Shown here: piece after piece, positions 44,471 to 52,959 of the stretch
How the letters are laid out: every line of letters begins with the position of its first letter
How positions within the stretch are numbered: the first letter of the stretch is position 1
Origin: a bacterium
Lineage (GTDB): Bacteria; Vulcanimicrobiota; Vulcanimicrobiia; Vulcanimicrobiales; Vulcanimicrobiaceae
Length of the DNA stretch: 64,000 nt
Direction: 5' to 3'
Assembly (NCBI GenBank): GCA_021790935.1
Contig: JAJYFL010000008.1
Coordinates: 31,550 to 95,549, forward strand
Program-made: the position numbers and the translations under genes
The notes under the pieces: generated by a model
What the model saw: the letters and a program-made list of their open reading frames with translations, nothing else
The model's database searches: none
Told to the model about the DNA's origin: nothing

Positions 44471-46069
44471 ATGGATGTCGTCGCCCTGGACGGCCGAGCG
44501 TACGCCAAGTTCGTTACGGCCGGGACCTATTTTCTTCGGAAATACCGTCAAGTCCTCAACGATCTCAACGTGTTTCCGGTCCCCGACGGGGATACCGGCA
44601 CGAACATGTATCTCACCGCCAGGTCGGCCGCATTGGAGGCCGCCAAGATCCATGGCACCTCGCTCGCGGAGGTCGCTGCAGCTGCCGCGCAGGGCAGCCT
44701 CATGGGGGCCCGCGGTAACTCCGGGGTCATCGTCTCCCAGATGATGCGCGGATTCGCGCATCACGTACGGCATAGGGCCGAGATCGACACGTTCGTCATG
44801 GCGACGGCGATGCGGGAGGCGGTCGTGGCGGCCAAGCAAGCGCTCGTAAAGCCGGTCGATGGGACGATTATCTCGGTGGCCGAAGCGGCGGCTGACGCGG
44901 CCTATCGCCTGGCCCTACACGAGCCCGACTTCTACCGGTTTTGCAACGGGATCCTGCGCGCCGCCAACGACGCGCTCGAACGCACGCCCGAGCAACTCCC
45001 GGTACTCAAAGAAGCGGGCGTCGTCGATTCGGGCGGTGCCGGGTTCGTCTACTTCCTCGAAGGCATTCTGCGCTTTCTACCCGACGTCAAAGTGCGCGGC
45101 ACCGCCTTTCCGCGCCGCCCGCTTCGCCACAAGATCTTCGGATCGCACCAGGTCGTCGGCGAAAACAAGTACTGCACCGAGTTCATCCTCGAGCGCGCCG
45201 CCTGCACGGCCGCCGAACTGCGCGATCTCTTGGAATCCGCGGGGGACTCCCTCATCGTAGCGGGCGGACCGCCGACCATCAAGGTGCACGTTCATACGGA
45301 TACGCCCGACGTAGCGCAGGCAATCGCCTCCAAGCACGGCGAGTTGACGCGCGTCAAGGTCGACAACATGGAGCAGCAGCACAAGGTGCTGGTCGTCGAC
45401 AAGCCGGCGAAGGCGTACTCCATCGTCGCCGTGGTGCCGGGTCCGGGGTTCGAGCAGATCGTCAAAGAACTCGGCGCCGAAGTTGCCATCGTCGCCGCAA
45501 ACAATCCGAGCGTTCGCGAGATACTCTTGGCGATCAACAGATGCCTCACGGAGACCGTCTACGTCTTTACCAACGACGCCAACGTGAATCTCGCGGCTGC
45601 TGAGGCCGCCGGTCTGAGCGAGAAGACGGTACGCGTGCTGCCGACTTGCGATATCGTCTCGGGCGTCGCAGGCCTCTTCGCTTTTCGGCCGGCGGCCGAC
45701 GGTCCGCTCCCGAATGAAGACGCGATTATGAGAGCCGCCGGGCGGCCGCGCAGCGCGCAGGTCTTTTTTGCCGGGAAGGAGGCTGCGATTGGTGGAACCA
45801 GCGTAGCTCAAGGAAGCCCGGCGGCGACGCACGGCGGGCACCTGTATACCGGCGATTCGCTCACTGAGGCCGCACACCGCGCGCTCGACGCCATGGGCGC
45901 GCGAGACGGAGGACTGATCACGTTGTATTACGGTAGCGTGCAGAAGGAGCGTGACGCGCAGCGCATGAGCGCCGATCTCCAAGCGGCGTTCGTGGGCGTC
46001 GAGGTCGAGTATTACTACGGCGGTCAAAAAAACTGCGAGTACTGGGTATCGTTCGATGGATCAACGTAA
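44471..46069 (+). CDS. fakA: Fatty acid kinase FakA (DAK2/YloV family)
   Basis: ATP-dependent kinase that phosphorylates FakB-bound fatty acids to acyl phosphates. The 532 residues start with the DhaL-type domain ([17 protein letters not shown], three Asp for Mg-[16 protein letters not shown]), then a middle FakB-binding part ([15 protein letters not shown]) and a C-terminal DegV-like domain (about 330-532). Its partners are adjacent: PlsX (14-base overlap) and a DegV/FakB protein. ATG at 44471 chosen; a TTG at 44429 would fall in the promoter region. It is the last gene before PlsX in the same order as in Firmicutes, where recG and fapR lie between. Confidence 0.9.
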   Translation: MDVVALDGRAYAKFVTAGTYFLRKYRQVLNDLNVFPVPDGDTGTNMYLTARSAALEAAKIHGTSLAEVAAAAAQGSLMGARGNSGVIVSQMMRGFAHHVRHRAEIDTFVMATAMREAVVAAKQALVKPVDGTIISVAEAAADAAYRLALHEPDFYRFCNGILRAANDALERTPEQLPVLKEAGVVDSGGAGFVYFLEGILRFLPDVKVRGTAFPRRPLRHKIFGSHQVVGENKYCTEFILERAACTAAELRDLLESAGDSLIVAGGPPTIKVHVHTDTPDVAQAIASKHGELTRVKVDNMEQQHKVLVVDKPAKAYSIVAVVPGPGFEQIVKELGAEVAIVAANNPSVREILLAINRCLTETVYVFTNDANVNLAAAEAAGLSEKTVRVLPTCDIVSGVAGLFAFRPAADGPLPNEDAIMRAAGRPRSAQVFFAGKEAAIGGTSVAQGSPAATHGGHLYTGDSLTEAAHRALDAMGARDGGLITLYYGSVQKERDAQRMSADLQAAFVGVEVEYYYGGQKNCEYWVSFDGST

Positions 46070-47078
46070 GCGGCGGCCGCGCATCGCGGTCGACGCCATG
46101 GGAGGCGACTTCGCGCCCGAAGAGATCGTCGCGGGCTCTCTAGCGGCCGCGCGGCTCGGCTATGCCGACCTGACGCTGGTCGGGGACGAAGGGCGCGTGC
46201 GCCCTCTGTTAAAGGGGCCCGGGGCGGAAGAGATTGCAGTCGTTCACGCTCCCGATGCGGTGCCGATGGATCAGCACGCTAGCCAAGCGTTGCGCCAGGC
46301 CGACACGACCTCGCTCGGCATGGCGGTGGGCCTCGTGAAAGCCGGTCTGGCCGACGCCGTCGTCTCGGCGGGCAACAGCGGCGCGTTCTTGGCGATCGCG
46401 CTCATCAAATTGCGAACGATCAGCGGCATCGCTCGGCCGGCCATCGCGACGGTATGGCCCGCACTGGGCGGGCCCATGGTTCTGCTCGACTCCGGCGCCA
46501 ACGTCGATTGCCGCCCAGAATGGCTCGAACAGTTCGGCATGATGGGATCGGCCTACGCCAAGGCCGTGCTGAAGATCGAACGACCGCGTGTGGCTATCCT
46601 CTCCGTCGGAGAGGAGCGCACCAAGGGCAACCAGCAGACCCTCGAGGCGGCCGCGCTGCTGGCTCGGGCGCCGATCGACTTCATCGGCAACATCGAAGGC
46701 AAGGATCTCTTTTACAACCATGCCGACGTGGTCGTTGCGGACGGGTTCGTCGGAAACGTCGTGCTCAAGACCGGCGAAGGGATGATCTCGGCGTTCGGCA
46801 AGGTCGTCAAGGAAGCGATCCTGGAAGGCAGCCTCCTGACCAAAGCCGGAGCCGCCCTCGTCGCACCGGCGCTGCGGCGTCTGCGCACGAAATTCGATTA
46901 CGAAACCTACGGAGGCGCGCCCCTGCTCGGGCTGCGCGGGAACTGTATCGTAACGCACGGCCGTTCGACGCGCAACGCCATCAAGCACGCGATCCGTGCG
47001 GCCGCCGACGAATTCGAAAATGACGTCGTTGGAAAGATCACCGAGCTGGTCGAACCGCACCTCGCCAAAGAGGCGTAG
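46056..47078 (+). CDS. plsX: Phosphate acyltransferase PlsX
   Basis: Converts acyl-ACP to acyl phosphate (and back), feeding PlsY in phospholipid synthesis. The 340 residues contain RIAVDAMGGDFAPEEIVAGS, SAGNSGAFLAIALIKL and VGEERTKGNQQT, DGFVGNVVLKTGEG. It overlaps fakA and lies 14 bp before fakB, so acyl phosphates can be made both from de novo acyl-ACP and from free fatty acids. Confidence 0.95.
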   Translation: MDQRKRRPRIAVDAMGGDFAPEEIVAGSLAAARLGYADLTLVGDEGRVRPLLKGPGAEEIAVVHAPDAVPMDQHASQALRQADTTSLGMAVGLVKAGLADAVVSAGNSGAFLAIALIKLRTISGIARPAIATVWPALGGPMVLLDSGANVDCRPEWLEQFGMMGSAYAKAVLKIERPRVAILSVGEERTKGNQQTLEAAALLARAPIDFIGNIEGKDLFYNHADVVVADGFVGNVVLKTGEGMISAFGKVVKEAILEGSLLTKAGAALVAPALRRLRTKFDYETYGGAPLLGLRGNCIVTHGRSTRNAIKHAIRAAADEFENDVVGKITELVEPHLAKEA

Positions 47079-47092
47079 GAAAGGAATCGCCG

Positions 47093-47944
47093 TTGGCTAC
47101 CGTCATCGTCACCGATAGCACCTCGGATATCGAGCCCGCGCGCGCGCGCGAACTCGGCATCGCGGTCGTGCCGCTCTTCGTGATCTGGGGCGATCGCAGC
47201 TATCGCGACTACGTCGACCTCTCGCGCGAAGCGTTTTACGAGCGGCTCGCCGGCGAACCGACCCTGCCGACCACCTCGCAGCCGACCGCGCAGATGTTCG
47301 AGGAAGCTTTCGCCCCGCGCGTCGCAGCCGGAGACGAGATCGTCTGTATCGCGGTCAGCTCGAAACTCTCGGGCACGATCAACTCCGCCCGCACCGCCGC
47401 CGCCCGTTTCCCGGGCGCGCGTATCGAGGTAGTCGATTCGCTCACCGTTGCCGGAGGTTTGTATCTGCAGGTGACGAGCGCCGCTACGCTAGCGCGCGCC
47501 GGAGCTTCGACCGAAGAGATTCTGCAGGCGCTGCAAGCCGACCGGCAGACGCAACACCTATTCGCATGTCTCGCCGACCTTTCGCACCTCGTGCGTACCG
47601 GCCGTATCGGGAAGGCGAAAGCCGTGATCGGCACGCTCATGAAGATCGTGCCGGTGCTGACGCTCGCCGATGGAATGGTCGCCGCCCGGGCGCAGGTGCG
47701 CACGCTTGCCCGGGCCCAAGAGACGATGATCGATTTAACGATCGACGAGATCGCCGATCCAGCCGCCACACGCTTTCTGGTCATGCACACGAACGCGCCG
47801 CAGTTGGCGGCGAGCGTGGCGGCTCGGTTACGCGAGCGGTTGGCCGGGGTAGAACCAAAGATGCTCGAAGTTCTGGAGGCAGGCCCGGTCATCGCGACGC
47901 ACGGCGGCCAAGGCGCGGTCGGTATCTTCTCGGCTGCGGGTTGA
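47093..47944 (+). CDS. fakB: DegV family fatty-acid-binding protein (FakB)
   Basis: Binds a free fatty acid and presents it to FakA for phosphorylation. The 283 residues show VIVTDSTSDIEP, LPTTSQPTAQMF (the FakB Ser/Thr pocket), VSSKLSGTINSARTAA and the two-domain DegV layout. TTG start at 47093 with GGAAAGGA upstream. The fakA-plsX-fakB order makes a complete exogenous fatty acid module. Confidence 0.9.
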   Translation: MATVIVTDSTSDIEPARARELGIAVVPLFVIWGDRSYRDYVDLSREAFYERLAGEPTLPTTSQPTAQMFEEAFAPRVAAGDEIVCIAVSSKLSGTINSARTAAARFPGARIEVVDSLTVAGGLYLQVTSAATLARAGASTEEILQALQADRQTQHLFACLADLSHLVRTGRIGKAKAVIGTLMKIVPVLTLADGMVAARAQVRTLARAQETMIDLTIDEIADPAATRFLVMHTNAPQLAASVAARLRERLAGVEPKMLEVLEAGPVIATHGGQGAVGIFSAAG

Positions 47945-47981
47945 GCCGGCGCGGACGCGCGCCGCGCATTCCAGGCACACG

Positions 47982-49109
47982 ATGCTCGGTATCTACGTTC
48001 ACCTTCCGTTTTGCCCGTATATCTGCCCGTACTGTGATTTCGCCAAGTGGCCTCACCGGCGCAGCGCGGCACGGCGATACCTCGACGCGCTCGGCCGCGA
48101 GGTCGAAGCGGCGCCTGCGGCGCAGGCGGCCAGCATCTTCCTGGGCGGCGGGACGCCGAATACGTATGAGGCCTCGGAGATAGGCGCCCTCGTCGAGCGC
48201 TTGCGCGCTCGGTTTGCGGCCGGAGACGGCGCGGAGATCTCGGTGGAGATCAACCCCGAACTCGTAGGCGCCGGCGATCTCCCGATCTACGCCGGCGCAG
48301 GCGTGAACCGGCTCTCGATCGGCGTGCAGTCGTTCGACCCCGCCGAGATTCGCACGCTTGGGCGGCGCCACACGCCCGCGCAGGTCGCGGGAGTCGTCGC
48401 CGCCGCGCGCCGCGCGGGCATCCGCTCGGTCTCCCTCGACCTCATCTTTGCCGTACCCGGACAGAGCCCGGCCTCGTGGCGGGCATCCCTGATCGCGGCC
48501 TGCGAACTGGGGGTGGACCACGTTTCGGCCTACGGCCTCACGGTAGAAGAGGGGACGCGGTACGCGCGGTGGCGGGAGCGAGAGCCGACGGCGTTCTTCA
48601 ACGACGATCGCGAGGCGGATCTCTACGAAACGGCGCTCGAGGTGCTCGAAGCGGCCGGGTTCGAGCAGTACGAGATCAGCAATTTCGCCAAGCCCGGCCA
48701 TCGCAGTAGTCACAACGCAAACTATTGGGAGAATGGCGAATACTTCGGTTTCGGCGTCGGCGCTGCGTCCTATCGCGACGGCGAGCGTTCGGTCCACACG
48801 CGCGATCTGGAGGCGTACCTGCGTGCCGCATCCGCGGACGAGGCGATTCCCGGCACGAGCGAACGGCTGGAGGGTGCCGCGCTGGCCGGCGAGGCCGTGA
48901 TGCTCGCGTTGCGCACCGCGCAAGGGGTATCGTTCGCGGCCTTCAAAGACCGTTACGGCCTTGATTTCATATCGTTTTACCGTCCCATTCTGGGCCGACT
49001 GGTCGAAGATGGCCTCCTCGATATCGGTGCGGCGGGCGCTCGCCTCACCAAACGCGGACGCTTCGTCGCCAACGACGTCTGCGGTGCCTTCGTGACGTTC
49101 GCTCCGTGA
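47982..49109 (+). CDS. hemW: Radical SAM heme chaperone HemW
   Basis: Radical SAM protein that binds heme and is thought to deliver it to cytochromes; often misannotated as coproporphyrinogen oxidase HemN. The 375 residues begin GIYVHLPFCPYICPYCDF with the cluster cysteines at 11, 15 and 18 (CX3CX2C), then FLGGGTPN and EISNFAKPGHRSSHNANYW. The extra cluster-proximal Cys and long N-terminus of HemN are missing, which favours HemW. Four-base overlap with the next gene. Confidence 0.9.
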   Translation: MLGIYVHLPFCPYICPYCDFAKWPHRRSAARRYLDALGREVEAAPAAQAASIFLGGGTPNTYEASEIGALVERLRARFAAGDGAEISVEINPELVGAGDLPIYAGAGVNRLSIGVQSFDPAEIRTLGRRHTPAQVAGVVAAARRAGIRSVSLDLIFAVPGQSPASWRASLIAACELGVDHVSAYGLTVEEGTRYARWREREPTAFFNDDREADLYETALEVLEAAGFEQYEISNFAKPGHRSSHNANYWENGEYFGFGVGAASYRDGERSVHTRDLEAYLRAASADEAIPGTSERLEGAALAGEAVMLALRTAQGVSFAAFKDRYGLDFISFYRPILGRLVEDGLLDIGAAGARLTKRGRFVANDVCGAFVTFAP

Positions 49110-50191
49110 CGAACAGAGCGGGTACGATGCTGCGAGCGATCTTTGCGGCGGTCTTCGGCGTCACCGGCTTCCTGTTGGGAAGAGAAGCGTACGTGCACCT
49201 GTTCTCGCTGCACTTTGCGAGCGAGCAGTTGCAACTCGTCCTTACGATCCTCGCGCCCGTTGTGGGCGCGCTGATCGGAGTGCTCGTCGCGCCGGCCGCG
49301 CAGGCGCTCTTCGAGGACGAACTCAACGTCGTCGAGCGTTCGATCGAACGGCTCTCTCCTGCGGAACTCGCCGGCGGTGCGGTAGGGCTCATCGCCGGCT
49401 TGGTCGTGGCCTTTCTCATCAAGAGCATCCTCTTCGAATTCATCACGATCGCCGGTAAGACGGGCAGTTACGTGGCGATCTTGCTCTATATCATCATCAG
49501 CATCTTCGCCGGTTACCTCGGCGCGCGTGTCGGCGCGAAGTCGCGGATCGTGCCGGTAGCCGGAGGTTCCGCCGCACGCGGCACCGGCATTCCAAAGGTC
49601 GTCGACACGTCGGTGGTCGTGGACGGCCGGATCGTAGAGATACTCGAGAGCGGCTTCTTGGAGGGTCCGTTCGTGCTGCCGCGTTTCGTACTCGAAGAGT
49701 TGCAGGCGATCGCCGATTCGCCCGACCCGATCCGGCGCGCGCGCGGGAGGCGCGGGCTGGAGGTGCTCAATCGTCTGCAGGAGTTGCGCATACTGGAGAT
49801 CAGCGATCGCGACTACGCCGACGTTCGCGGCGGCGCCGTGGATGCGAAACTCGTGCGGCTGGCTCGCGAGATCGAGGGAAAGTTGCTGACCACCGACTAC
49901 AATCTCAATCGAGTGGCGACGGTGGAAGGGGTGCCGGTGCTCAACATCAACGAGCTCGCGAACGCCGTCAAGCCCGTGGTATTGCCGGGCGAAGAGATGT
50001 CCGTGCAGATCGTACGCGACGGCAAAGAACCGCATCAAGGCGTCGGTTATCTCGAGGACGGGACCATGATCGTGGTTGAGAATGGGCGCCGCTCGATGGG
50101 CGAGACGGCCGAGGTCGTCGTGACCAGCGTCCTGCAGACCGCCGCCGGGCGCATGATCTTTGCCAGACCAAAGCGGGAGACCGTACGCTGA
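49106..50191 (+). CDS. PIN/TRAM domain protein (YacL family)
   Basis: A 361-residue membrane-anchored putative nuclease. Four hydrophobic segments in the first 145 residues are followed by a PIN domain (VVDTSVVVDGRIVEI, VLEELQ, LLTTDYNLNRVA with the acidic residues) and a C-terminal TRAM domain (EEMSVQIVRDGKEPHQGVGY). In Bacillus yacL sits just before ispD, as here. PIN domains usually cut RNA; the target is unknown. GTG start at 49106; one-base overlap with ispD. Confidence 0.9.
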   Translation: MTNRAGTMLRAIFAAVFGVTGFLLGREAYVHLFSLHFASEQLQLVLTILAPVVGALIGVLVAPAAQALFEDELNVVERSIERLSPAELAGGAVGLIAGLVVAFLIKSILFEFITIAGKTGSYVAILLYIIISIFAGYLGARVGAKSRIVPVAGGSAARGTGIPKVVDTSVVVDGRIVEILESGFLEGPFVLPRFVLEELQAIADSPDPIRRARGRRGLEVLNRLQELRILEISDRDYADVRGGAVDAKLVRLAREIEGKLLTTDYNLNRVATVEGVPVLNINELANAVKPVVLPGEEMSVQIVRDGKEPHQGVGYLEDGTMIVVENGRRSMGETAEVVVTSVLQTAAGRMIFARPKRETVR

Positions 50192-51135
50192 TGCGCTGGG
50201 CTGCACTGGTGGTCGCGGCCGGCCGCGGGACGCGCTTCGGCGGCCCCAAGCAGTTGATCGAACTGGCCGGCGCGCCGATGCTGCTGTGGTCGATGCGCAC
50301 GCTGGCCCAGATGCCGGAGGTCGCGGAACTCGTCGTCGTCACGGAGACCGAGTGGATCGAAACCGTCGAATCGCTGGCTCGCATGGCAGCTGCGGGGAAG
50401 CCGTATGCGGTCGTCGATGGCGGGGAGACGCGGCAGGCCAGCGTCCGCAACGGCTTGCACGCGCTATCACCCGAATGCGAAGCCGTACTCGTGCATGACG
50501 GCGCGCGGCCGCTCGTGCGCGCGGCAGACGTGCGCGACGCCATGGCGGTCGTGCGCGAGGGACGGGCCGCGCTCCTGGGCGTGCCGGTGGTCGACACCAT
50601 CAAGGTCGTCGATCGAAGCAAGCGGACCGTCACGCGGACGCTGGACCGAGAGGAGCTGTGGGCGGCGCAGACGCCGCAGCTGGCGACGGTGCGCGATATG
50701 CGGCGCGCGCACCTCGAAGCGACGCGCTCGCCGCTCCACGCCACCGACGACGCGACGCTCCTCGAACGGATCGGCGTCGACGTGGAGATCGTTCCGGGCT
50801 CTCCGGATAATTTCAAAGTAACCGTGTTCGAGGACGTCGGGCGCGCCGAATATGCGTTGCGCGACCGTCTCCAGCATGCTCCCGGTGAGGAAGAGGTCTT
50901 GATCGTAGAGATGTTCGTGGACGCGGCGCTCGTCGATGCGGCATGCGGCGAGATCGCCGCGCGCGGCGGAACGATCGACGGCATCGAGCGCGATCTCCCG
51001 GGCGGCGCCGCGATACGCGCGTACATGACGAGCCGGCAGTATCCCGGCTTCGTCGACCGTTTCGAATCGGTGGCCGGCGGAACGTCGGCCGTTACCGCGC
51101 GCTTCTCGCACTATGCCGCGCGGGCGGCGAACTGA
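50191..51135 (+). CDS. ispD: IspD cytidylyltransferase with C-terminal EF-G domain V-like extension
   Basis: Residues 1-228 are 2-C-methyl-D-erythritol 4-phosphate cytidylyltransferase of the non-mevalonate isoprenoid pathway: [41 protein letters not shown] and TDDATLLE. The protein continues to 314, about 85 residues longer than usual. Residues 233-310 read like the C-terminal domain of elongation factor [33 protein letters not shown], then [15 protein letters not shown] and ARFSHYA, in the order and spacing of EF-G domain V. There is no frameshift at the joint, and ispF starts at its stop. The role of the extension is unknown. Confidence 0.93.
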   Translation: MRWAALVVAAGRGTRFGGPKQLIELAGAPMLLWSMRTLAQMPEVAELVVVTETEWIETVESLARMAAAGKPYAVVDGGETRQASVRNGLHALSPECEAVLVHDGARPLVRAADVRDAMAVVREGRAALLGVPVVDTIKVVDRSKRTVTRTLDREELWAAQTPQLATVRDMRRAHLEATRSPLHATDDATLLERIGVDVEIVPGSPDNFKVTVFEDVGRAEYALRDRLQHAPGEEEVLIVEMFVDAALVDAACGEIAARGGTIDGIERDLPGGAAIRAYMTSRQYPGFVDRFESVAGGTSAVTARFSHYAARAAN

Positions 51136-51611
51136 TGCGCGCCGGCCACGGCTTCGACGCGCATCGCCTGGTCGCCGGGCGCAAGTTGATTTTGGGCGGG
51201 GTGGAAATCCCCAGTGAAGTGGGCGCGCTCGGCCATTCCGATGCCGACGTTCTGGCGCACGCCGTCAGCGACGCGCTGCTCGGTGCGGCGGCCCTGGGCG
51301 ATCTGGGCGGCCGGTTTCCCGATTCGGACTCGCGCTTTGAGGGTGCCGACTCCATGGCGTTGCTTGCGTCGTGCGCGGCGGAGCTGCGCGCGGCGGGCTA
51401 CCGCGTGGTAAACGTCGACGCGACGATCGTGCTGCAGCAGCCACGCTTGGCTTCGCACGTTCCGGCAATGCGCGCCAATATCGCGCGGGTCTTGGGGCTG
51501 GCGCTCGATCGCGTGAGCGTGAAAGCGAAGACGAGCGAGGGCATGGGCTACACGGGCGACGGTACCGGCATCGCCGCGTACGCCGTTGCCAGCGTCGAAC
51601 TCGGAGGATAG
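51135..51611 (+). CDS. ispF: 2-C-methyl-D-erythritol 2,4-cyclodiphosphate synthase
   Basis: Next-but-one step after IspD in the MEP pathway, forming the cyclic diphosphate with CMP release. The 158 residues hold [10 protein letters not shown] (zinc Asp/His), [28 protein letters not shown] and [20 protein letters not shown] at 51135 overlaps the ispD stop by one base. IspE and the IspG/H steps are not in the window. Confidence 0.96.
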   Translation: MRAGHGFDAHRLVAGRKLILGGVEIPSEVGALGHSDADVLAHAVSDALLGAAALGDLGGRFPDSDSRFEGADSMALLASCAAELRAAGYRVVNVDATIVLQQPRLASHVPAMRANIARVLGLALDRVSVKAKTSEGMGYTGDGTGIAAYAVASVELGG

Positions 51612-51613
51612 GC

Positions 51614-52195
51614 GTGGGCGCGTTCGATACCGGTGAACCCCGCGACGAACGCGCGCGGCGTCTCGCCGAAGCGATGACGGCTCACGGCCTGCTCGAGCAG
51701 CCCGCACCCGCGGCCGCGCTCCGCTGGATCGACACGTTCCTCGAGGCGTACGGCGAGCGGGTCCAGACGATCGAGCAGGCGCTCGCGGCCGTCGCCGAGC
51801 TGCGCGCGGAAGCGTGTACGGTTCCCGCGCTGGAATTGGAACGGCTACGCGCGCGCGAAGTATTGTTCTTCCTGGATTCCGTCGGTCAGTACGTCGACGC
51901 GCAGCCGGAGTTGCGCGGTCTGCCGCTGCAGCACGACCTTCCCGAGATCGCCCGGGAGTTCGGCATCGCACCGGGCGATGCGTTTCACGCCGTTCGCGTC
52001 GCTCTGACCGGCCAAACCGAGGGTCCGCCGCTGGAGCTGCTCTTTGCGCTCTTGGGGCACGACCGGATCCTGATCCGGATCGGCGCCGTCAACTCGCGGT
52101 TGCTGCACGGGCGCGGGCTCGAGCCGATCGCCTTCGGACCCGGCGGCGAGCCGTTCGAGGCGATCCACGGCCAGCGGCCGCCCGACGGAAAGTAG
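51614..52195 (+). CDS. Stand-alone GluRS anticodon-binding domain protein (gltX C-terminal half)
   Basis: A 193-residue protein matching only the C-terminal helical domains of glutamyl-tRNA synthetase. LEAYGERVQTIEQALAAVAE resembles the domain-4 helices, and EIAREFGIAPGDAFHAVRVA plus LTGQTEGPPLELLFALLGHD match the conserved GluRS domain 5 core (about 111-150). The catalytic Rossmann domain with HIGH and KMSKS is absent, and there is no room for it: ispF ends two bases before the GTG start, with GGAGG behind it. In Bacillus the gene between ispF and cysE is full-length gltX. It may be a relic or a tRNA-binding accessory protein. Confidence 0.75.
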   Translation: MGAFDTGEPRDERARRLAEAMTAHGLLEQPAPAAALRWIDTFLEAYGERVQTIEQALAAVAELRAEACTVPALELERLRAREVLFFLDSVGQYVDAQPELRGLPLQHDLPEIAREFGIAPGDAFHAVRVALTGQTEGPPLELLFALLGHDRILIRIGAVNSRLLHGRGLEPIAFGPGGEPFEAIHGQRPPDGK

Positions 52196-52236
52196 CAACC
52201 GACGCTTGACGGCCCCGGTTACACTCGTAGGAAGTC

Positions 52237-52959
52237 ATGGTGAAACCGCTCGCTACGTTCCTCGCAGACCTCAACGCCCCGCTGCAGCGCGATCCTGCCG
52301 CGACCGGGCCATGGGATGTCGTGCTCTCGTATCCCGGTTTCCATGCGATAACGGCGCATCGGTTGGTTCACGCGCTCCATCGCGCCGGCATTCCGGTGCT
52401 GCCGCGCTTTCTCGCCCACATCAACCGCTTTTTCACGGGGATCGAGATCCATCCGGGCGCCGAGATCGGCCCCGGCCTCTTCATCGATCACGGCATGGGC
52501 GTCGTGATCGGCGAGACGGCTGAGATCGGCGAGAACTGTACGATCTATCAGGGCGCTACGATCGGGGGCACGAGCCTTTCGCACGGCAAGCGCCATCCGA
52601 CGCTCGGGCGCAACGTCGTCGTCGGCGTGAACGCCGCAGTTCTCGGTGCGATCGTCGTGGGCGACAACTCGCGGATAGGCGGCGGCTCGGTCGTCGTGAA
52701 AGACGTGCCTGCAAATGTGACCGTCGTCGGCGTGCCCGGGCGCATCGTGATGCAGGACGGCCTTCCGATTCGCGCCGTACCCGGGCGTCCGCAGGTCGAC
52801 ATGCCCGATCCGAACGCGCAGGCCGTCGCCGCACTGCAGGTGCGTATCGACGAGCTCGAAGGTGAGATCGCCGGCATGCGCGATGTCATCGCGAGCCTCT
52901 CGAAAGATAGCGGCCCATCGAAGGACCTCGGAAGCGACGATGTCTCTGAAGCTGTATAA
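52237..52959 (+). CDS. cysE: Serine O-acetyltransferase
   Basis: Acetylates L-serine with acetyl-CoA, the first step of cysteine synthesis. The 240 residues have an N-terminal helical part (YPGFHAITAHRLVHALHRAG), then hexapeptide repeats with catalytic HPGAEIGPGLFIDHGMGVVI and VVVKDVPANVTVVGVPGRI. The C-terminal 40 residues form a charged helix. AGGAAG precedes the ATG. It overlaps cysS by 20 bases. Confidence 0.95.
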   Translation: MVKPLATFLADLNAPLQRDPAATGPWDVVLSYPGFHAITAHRLVHALHRAGIPVLPRFLAHINRFFTGIEIHPGAEIGPGLFIDHGMGVVIGETAEIGENCTIYQGATIGGTSLSHGKRHPTLGRNVVVGVNAAVLGAIVVGDNSRIGGGSVVVKDVPANVTVVGVPGRIVMQDGLPIRAVPGRPQVDMPDPNAQAVAALQVRIDELEGEIAGMRDVIASLSKDSGPSKDLGSDDVSEAV

